From an uncultured Aeromonadales bacterium (GTDB lineage Bacteria; Pseudomonadota; Gammaproteobacteria; Enterobacterales; Succinivibrionaceae): a DNA stretch of 11,488 nucleotides. Below the pieces are notes generated by a model. That model made no database searches. It was not told where the DNA came from and worked only from the letters and a program-made list of their open reading frames with translations. Shown here in pieces: positions 7,339 to 11,488 of this stretch. Both the position numbers and the translations under genes were made by a program. Within the stretch, counting starts at the first letter, position 1; each line of letters opens with the position of its first letter. The stretch lies in NCBI GenBank assembly GCA_902796095.1, contig CADBNP010000196.1, forward strand, positions 1 through 11,488, given 5' to 3'.

Positions 7339-7428
7339 CCCCCGTATAATAAATCCCCTGCCGCCGGGGTTACAGAAAACGTAACAAGTTCAAAACCAGA
7401 CGATACCGGACAGCATTTTTTTACTCCT
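7339..7428 (-). promoter_or_regulatory. Leader of the DjlA-like gene: 8-codon ORF and competing G/C tracts
   Basis: On the minus strand AGGAG (7424-7428) precedes ATG 7416 by 7 bases and opens the short frame MLSGIVWF, closed by TGA at 7390-7392. Downstream, the RNA has CCCC (7366-7369) that can pair with GGGG (7355-7358) across a 7-base loop, or with GGGGG (7339-7343), the presumed ribosome site of the GTG start. This would suit a leader-peptide or translational switch. It would also suit a gene whose true start was broken by a nonsense change. The sequence alone does not decide. Confidence 0.3.
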
Positions 7429-7541
7429 GCCGTATTTTAACTGCATTTAAAATGATCAAACAAACATCCAAATCATATTTTTACCTCACGCTGTCCATCA
7501 CTTCTGTACAAAAGAACTGAAATAAAATGAATCGAATGCAG

Positions 7542-7569
7542 GTTGAATTTGTAAAAATCGACGCCATAT
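7542..7569 (+). promoter_or_regulatory. Sigma-32-like heat-shock promoter of lon
   Basis: GTTGAAT (7542-7548) and CGCCATAT (7562-7569) are separated by 13 bases. The heat-shock consensus is CTTGAAA, 13-17 bases, CCCCATnT; the -10 block differs at one position and the -35 block at two. An overlapping sigma-70 reading, TTGAAT, 18 bases, TATAAG (7567-7572), is also possible. Transcription would begin near 7576, about 30 bases before the lon start. Heat-shock control of lon is well established in gammaproteobacteria. Confidence 0.55.
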
Positions 7570-7605
7570 AAGAAGTGACAGATAAAAAATCACTAAGAGT
7601 TGGAT

Positions 7606-10365
7606 ATGTCAGACAGTAAAGACTTAAACAATCCTGAAAAGGAAGAAGATAAAAATATTGCCGAAGTTTCGGAAAACGATACTTCAGAAAATCATACGGA
7701 AGCACCTGAAAGCAAATCAGATGATTCAGAAAGTTCAGAGAAACCTTCAGACAGCAGTTCCGAATCTCAGGATGCGGAGACTCCGGATTCATCACCTGAC
7801 AGTACGGCAGATGAAGGAAATGAGGGAAATGACGATGATGACGTATTTGCCGGAGCAGATGCCACGGGAAATGACAGTTCAGTAATACCGGGATCCATTG
7901 ATGCAATTCTTGCGGATGCAAACACCGTAAGACCGGATAAGGTACACATTGTTCCTGTATACGGCCGGCCGTTTCTACCCGGACTTATTCTTCCTGTTCA
8001 GGTGGCAAGCAAACCGTGGAGAGATACATTCGAGCAGGTTCTTAAAAATAAGAACAAGGCTCTTGGACTGTTCTGCATAACTCCGGAGAATGAAGAAGAA
8101 AAGGCGGATATCGTCAATAATGAAAAGGAACTGCTCAACAGAATTCCTAAAACAGGATGTCTCATAAGAATTATCCATGCCAGGATCAATGACAGTGAAA
8201 TCCAGTTTATCGCCGAAGGAATATGTCGCATCCAGATATCGAAATTTATTAATTCAGACAAGCCACCTTTCCTTGCAGAGGTTGTTTATCCTCAGGCATC
8301 AAATGAAAGCAATGCCAGCGACGAGGATATAAAGGCTCACGCCATGTCTGTTGTCAACACAGTCAGAGAGATGCTGCCTCTCAACCATATCTACTCGGAT
8401 GAAATCAAACAGTTTACACTGAAGTTCTCTCCGAACAAGCCAGCTGAACTTGCCGACGGCGCATCAGCCATTACCACTGCATCAGGTAAAGAGCTCCAGG
8501 AAATTCTGGACACCATGGATATCATTACCAGACTTAAAAAATGCATCACTCTCCTTCTGAAGGAGTATGAGATTGCAAAGCTCCAGAATGATATTCGAAA
8601 CAGTGTTGATGAGAAAATACAGAAAAATCAGAGAAGTTACTTTCTCAGAGAGCAGCTCAAGGTAATCCAGAAAGAACTTGGCATGAACGAAAAGGAGGCC
8701 TTTGAATTCGAAAACAAGGCTCTTCAGGACTTCATTAACAAACTTGAACAGCGTATGGCATCGCTCAAAGTGCCTGATCATGTCAGAGAAAGATACGATG
8801 AGGAGATATCAAAACTCAAACTGATCAATCCAAGTTCACCGGAATATGAGGTGGTCTGTTCATATCTTGACTGGATCTCCCAGATCCCGTGGGGTGTGGA
8901 AAAAGAGGAAAACCTGGATATCGGTCACGCACGCAAGGTTCTTAACGAAGATCACGATGCCATTGATGACGTAAAGGATCGCATTATTGAGTTCATTGCT
9001 CTCGGTCAGAAGAAGGGATCTACCAACGGTTCCATTATTCTTCTGGTCGGACCTCCGGGTGTCGGTAAAACCTCAGTCGGAAAATCCGTAGCACGGGCTC
9101 TTGATCGTCCGTTCTACCGCTTCAGTGTCGGCGGTCTGCATGATGAAAGCGAAATAAAGGGACACAGAAGAACATACATCGGTGCCATGCCGGGCAAACT
9201 GATCCAGGCTGTCAAACAGTCCAAGTGCATGAATCCGGTAATAATGCTGGATGAAATAGACAAAATCTCCAACAGTATAAGAGGAAACCCATCTGCAGCA
9301 CTGCTGGAGGCACTTGATCCTGAGCAGAACACAAACTTCCTGGATCACTACATTGACCTGAATGTCGATTTTTCAAAATGTCTGTTCATATGCACGGCAA
9401 ATACCACTGAAACTATTCCAAGTGCACTGCTGGACCGTATGGACAAGATTGAACTCAGTGGCTATCTGGCACAGGAAAAGCTTTCAATAGCAAAGCACCA
9501 TCTGATACCAAGACTGATGAAGGAGGCCAATCTCACCAGCAAGGAACTGAAAATCCCGGATGCTGCAGTAAAACTGATTATTGAGGATTACGCCAGGGAA
9601 GCCGGGGTGAGACATCTTGAAAAGCTTCTGGCAAAGATTATCCGCAAAGTTGTAGTCAGACTGATTGAAAATCCTCCTGCCGAACCGGTAGTAATCAGCA
9701 AGGACAACATTAAGGATTTCCTGAAGAGTCCTCTTTTCAGAGCTGATGACGAACTAAAGGGGGTCGGTATTGCAACCGGTCTTGCCTGGACATCCATGGG
9801 CGGTGCCACCATTCCGATTGAGGTTGCACTGATCAACAATTCCGGTGCGTCAATGAAGCTTACCGGATCTCTCGGTGATGTAATGAAGGAGTCTGCAGAA
9901 ATTGCATACAGCTTTGCGAGTGCCAGGATTGGCAATTACATGCCGTCTAAAAAGCACTACTTCGACAAGGCAAAAATTCATATGCATGTACCGGAGGGTG
10001 CAACGCCGAAGGACGGTCCGTCGGCCGGCATTACCATGGCCACGGCTCTGATTTCTCTGGCCATGAACAGGGCTCCTGCAAAGGGATATGCCATGACCGG
10101 AGAACTCACCCTTACAGGAAAGGTTCTTGCCATAGGCGGCATCAGAGAGAAGACCATGGCGGCCAGAAGACTGGGCATAAAGAAGATCATCTGTCCGAAG
10201 CAGAATGAAAATGATGTTAAAGATCTTCCGGATTTCGTAAAGGAAAAAATGGAGTATTTCTTCGTGGAAACCTACGATGATGTACAGAAGATTCTTTTCC
10301 CGGAAAGAAAAACTGCTGCCAGGAAGAACTCCGAAAATGAAACGGCAGTTCAGGAGACCGAGTGA
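7606..10365 (+). CDS. lon: ATP-dependent Lon protease with acidic N-terminal extension
   Basis: Lon is a cytoplasmic AAA+ serine protease that degrades misfolded and regulatory proteins. The chain has an acidic Ser/Asp/Glu-rich extension (about residues 1-105), the Lon substrate-binding domain (about 113-300), a helical linker, the AAA+ module with Walker A GPPGVGKT (482-489) and Walker B VIMLDEID (545-552), and the protease domain. The catalytic Ser806 in DGPSAGI and Lys849 in GGIREK are spaced by 43 residues, as in E. coli Lon. At 919 residues it is about 135 longer than E. coli Lon (784). The motifs RPFLPG (about 121), GLAWTSMGGATIPIE and GGIREKTMAARR look more like the second Lon of pseudomonads (AsrA type) than E. 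coli Lon. I chose ATG 7606, with AAGAG 6 bases upstream, over an in-frame TTG two codons earlier. It is divergent from the DjlA-like gene and followed by a terminator. Confidence 0.95.
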   Translation: MSDSKDLNNPEKEEDKNIAEVSENDTSENHTEAPESKSDDSESSEKPSDSSSESQDAETPDSSPDSTADEGNEGNDDDDVFAGADATGNDSSVIPGSIDAILADANTVRPDKVHIVPVYGRPFLPGLILPVQVASKPWRDTFEQVLKNKNKALGLFCITPENEEEKADIVNNEKELLNRIPKTGCLIRIIHARINDSEIQFIAEGICRIQISKFINSDKPPFLAEVVYPQASNESNASDEDIKAHAMSVVNTVREMLPLNHIYSDEIKQFTLKFSPNKPAELADGASAITTASGKELQEILDTMDIITRLKKCITLLLKEYEIAKLQNDIRNSVDEKIQKNQRSYFLREQLKVIQKELGMNEKEAFEFENKALQDFINKLEQRMASLKVPDHVRERYDEEISKLKLINPSSPEYEVVCSYLDWISQIPWGVEKEENLDIGHARKVLNEDHDAIDDVKDRIIEFIALGQKKGSTNGSIILLVGPPGVGKTSVGKSVARALDRPFYRFSVGGLHDESEIKGHRRTYIGAMPGKLIQAVKQSKCMNPVIMLDEIDKISNSIRGNPSAALLEALDPEQNTNFLDHYIDLNVDFSKCLFICTANTTETIPSALLDRMDKIELSGYLAQEKLSIAKHHLIPRLMKEANLTSKELKIPDAAVKLIIEDYAREAGVRHLEKLLAKIIRKVVVRLIENPPAEPVVISKDNIKDFLKSPLFRADDELKGVGIATGLAWTSMGGATIPIEVALINNSGASMKLTGSLGDVMKESAEIAYSFASARIGNYMPSKKHYFDKAKIHMHVPEGATPKDGPSAGITMATALISLAMNRAPAKGYAMTGELTLTGKVLAIGGIREKTMAARRLGIKKIICPKQNENDVKDLPDFVKEKMEYFFVETYDDVQKILFPERKTAARKNSENETAVQETE

Positions 10366-10430
10366 TCACGATCCTCAGTTTTCATAACGGAAGTGAATTC
10401 TGAATCGTAATTCATGTATCAGAAAACATA

Positions 10431-10461
10431 AGACAGACCCAGAAAGGTTCTGTCTTTTTTT
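10431..10461 (+). terminator. Rho-independent terminator after lon
   Basis: AGACAGACCC (10431-10440) pairs with GGTTCTGTCT (10446-10455) with one C-T mismatch, a 5-base loop, and a run of seven T (10455-10461). It lies 65 bases after the lon stop codon. On the other strand the stem is followed by only a broken T-rich stretch, so it may stop the convergent carboxypeptidase transcript less efficiently. Confidence 0.8.
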
Positions 10462-10479
10462 GTGCAGACAGCAGATATG

Positions 10480-11385
10480 TCATTCCTGATTTCTGCTGAA
10501 TCTCAGCTGACTCCACTCCTCACGGCAGACTGCCCTCGACCCTGATATCTCATATTCAGCGCCGATTACAGCACCTCTTGAATTACACCCGTGTCCTATT
10601 TCACCGGTTACAAAGACCGGAAGATCGCGTGGAAGAAAATTTCTGATAACAGTTCCATACGGATCCAGTCCCATTTCCTGAATACCGGAAAAAGTTCCAA
10701 GAACAATTCCACCAAGTTTTTCAAATACACCAAGCTGAGACAGATGCGAGATCTGCGAAGCTAGCAGTGCCGGTGAACCGTGAAGCTGCTCAAGCAGCAG
10801 AATTCTGTTCTCAAAGTCAGGCATAAATTTCGTGCCGGCAAGCTTAAGCAGACAGCGGATATTACCGCCTATCAGAACACCATGCATGGAATCTCCGGAT
10901 GCCATACTGCCCTCCGGTGAAACAAAATCCATACAGTGCTCCTGATCGAAAAGCATGGAGCAAAACTCCTCTGCACGCTCCTTCCGTGCCCCGGAAACAA
11001 GATGCATAACCTGATACAGTATGGATTTCTTTCCTGTCATGGCAAAGAGAGCATTGGCGAAAGAGGTAAGATCACTGTATCCGAAAAACATACTGCCGGA
11101 GGCTGCGGCTGCACCATAATCGATTCCATCAAGGATGGTATTGACCAGATCTCCGCCACTGATGTCAAAAATAAAATCTGAATCAGTATCTCTGAAGACG
11201 CGGTTCATGTCACTGATCCTGGTTTCAATCAGTTTCGGAACCGGAGCCTGACTCATTCCCACAGAATCCGAACAGCTGACCAGGCAGTTTCGTTCTGAAA
11301 AGAATCTCTCCAGATCTGATAATCTGCTTCTGCCAGATCCTGAAATCGGATTTGAAAGAACTGTCAGCATGGCTTTATATTTCAT
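10480..11385 (-). CDS. LD-carboxypeptidase / MccF-like peptidase, family S66
   Basis: Family S66 serine peptidases cleave the L-Lys/mDAP-D-Ala bond of cytoplasmic murein tetrapeptides during peptidoglycan recycling (LdcA) or inactivate microcin C-type compounds (MccF). The Ser-Glu-His triad can be placed at Ser104 in FGYSD, Glu199 in ILLLEQL and His265 in GEIGHG. Supporting family motifs are SGGD (77-80), GGNI...LAGT..MPDFE (173-192) and GGIVLG (225-230). The length of 301 residues is normal and there is no signal peptide, as expected for a cytoplasmic enzyme. It starts at ATG 11385 with a weak AGG 7 bases upstream. It converges on lon with 114 bases between the stop codons. I cannot tell the LdcA role from the MccF role by eye; with no microcin genes nearby, murein recycling is the default. 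Confidence 0.85.
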   Translation of the reverse strand: MKYKAMLTVLSNPISGSGRSRLSDLERFFSERNCLVSCSDSVGMSQAPVPKLIETRISDMNRVFRDTDSDFIFDISGGDLVNTILDGIDYGAAAASGSMFFGYSDLTSFANALFAMTGKKSILYQVMHLVSGARKERAEEFCSMLFDQEHCMDFVSPEGSMASGDSMHGVLIGGNIRCLLKLAGTKFMPDFENRILLLEQLHGSPALLASQISHLSQLGVFEKLGGIVLGTFSGIQEMGLDPYGTVIRNFLPRDLPVFVTGEIGHGCNSRGAVIGAEYEISGSRAVCREEWSQLRFSRNQE

Positions 11386-11469
11386 TTTTTAACCTGTTAT
11401 TTAAGGCTATGTTCAAGAAAAGTGTTGATCTTATCTTAAACTGCTAAGGAGTAATCATAACCCGCAGGC

Positions 11470-11487
11470 TTTGACTTGAAAGTCAAA
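11470..11487. repeat. Short inverted repeat at the right edge
   Basis: TTTGACTT (11470-11477) and AAGTCAAA (11480-11487) form a perfect 8-bp inverted repeat with a 2-base centre, about 85 bases upstream of the carboxypeptidase start. It could be an operator or part of a terminator for a gene beyond the window. The window ends one base later, so neither reading can be tested. The TTGACT on the minus strand resembles a -35 element, but no -10 lies at a normal distance. Confidence 0.3.
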
Positions 11488-11488
11488 A

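Noticed and set aside
7390..7416. Selenocysteine insertion at the in-frame TGA upstream of the DjlA-like gene
   Set aside because: No SECIS-like hairpin lies directly downstream, only a 4-bp CCCC/GGGG stem, and the residues around the TGA match no known selenoprotein.
7481..7921. Minus-strand open frame of 146 codons across the lon start
   Set aside because: It is antisense to the low-complexity acidic part of lon, giving a His/Pro/Leu-rich nonsense translation, and it covers the lon promoter.
11401..11488. tRNA-Ser-like anticodon arm near ACTTGAAAGT at the right edge
   Set aside because: The loop size does not fit a 7-base anticodon loop, and no acceptor or D-arm is found upstream. A simple inverted repeat explains it.

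Overview
The window looks like chromosomal DNA of a Gram-negative gammaproteobacterium. A host-associated anaerobe of the Succinivibrionaceae type is my best guess. This rests on the combination of a Lon protease of the proteobacterial 'second Lon' subtype, a KpsS/KpsC-type beta-Kdo capsule-linker enzyme, a DjlA-like membrane co-chaperone and a DUF285 repeat protein, at moderate G+C. The family calls come from reading motifs. The taxonomic placement is inference. TGA is the stop codon of several genes here, so the standard bacterial code applies.

Layout, left to right. (1) Positions 1-143 hold the first codons of a minus-strand gene that runs off the left edge; its N-terminus matches the AAA-ATPase-like/PD-(D/E)XK family. 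(2) Positions 353-3121 (minus) encode a 922-residue DUF285/BspA-type protein, three quarters of which is an uninterrupted array of 28 units of exactly 25 residues (75 bp), with no visible export signal. (3) Positions 3414-5702 (minus) encode a fusion of a KpsS-like half, with eroded motifs, and one complete KpsC module. Its promoter region carries an extended -10 element and two perfect palindromes with the same core. (4) Positions 5887-7329 (minus) encode a DjlA-like protein with about four membrane segments, a TerB-like region and a C-terminal J domain. Its leader contains an 8-codon ORF with the best Shine-Dalgarno in the area, in frame with the gene but closed by TGA. (5) lon (7606-10365, plus) is divergent from this gene. 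It is preceded by a sigma-32-like promoter, ends in a rho-independent terminator, and encodes an acidic, serine-rich N-terminal extension of about 105 residues. (6) Convergent with lon is an S66-family LD-carboxypeptidase (10480-11385, minus).

The common theme is protein quality control and the cell envelope: Lon and a J-domain protein share a divergent control region, followed by capsule-linker synthesis, a large repeat protein of surface-protein type, and a peptidoglycan-recycling (or microcin-immunity) peptidase. I see no transposase, integrase, CRISPR array, tRNA or rRNA. The most unusual elements are the KpsS-KpsC fusion with a possibly non-catalytic KpsS half, the strictly periodic DUF285 array without a signal peptide, and the palindrome pair around the capsule-gene promoter.
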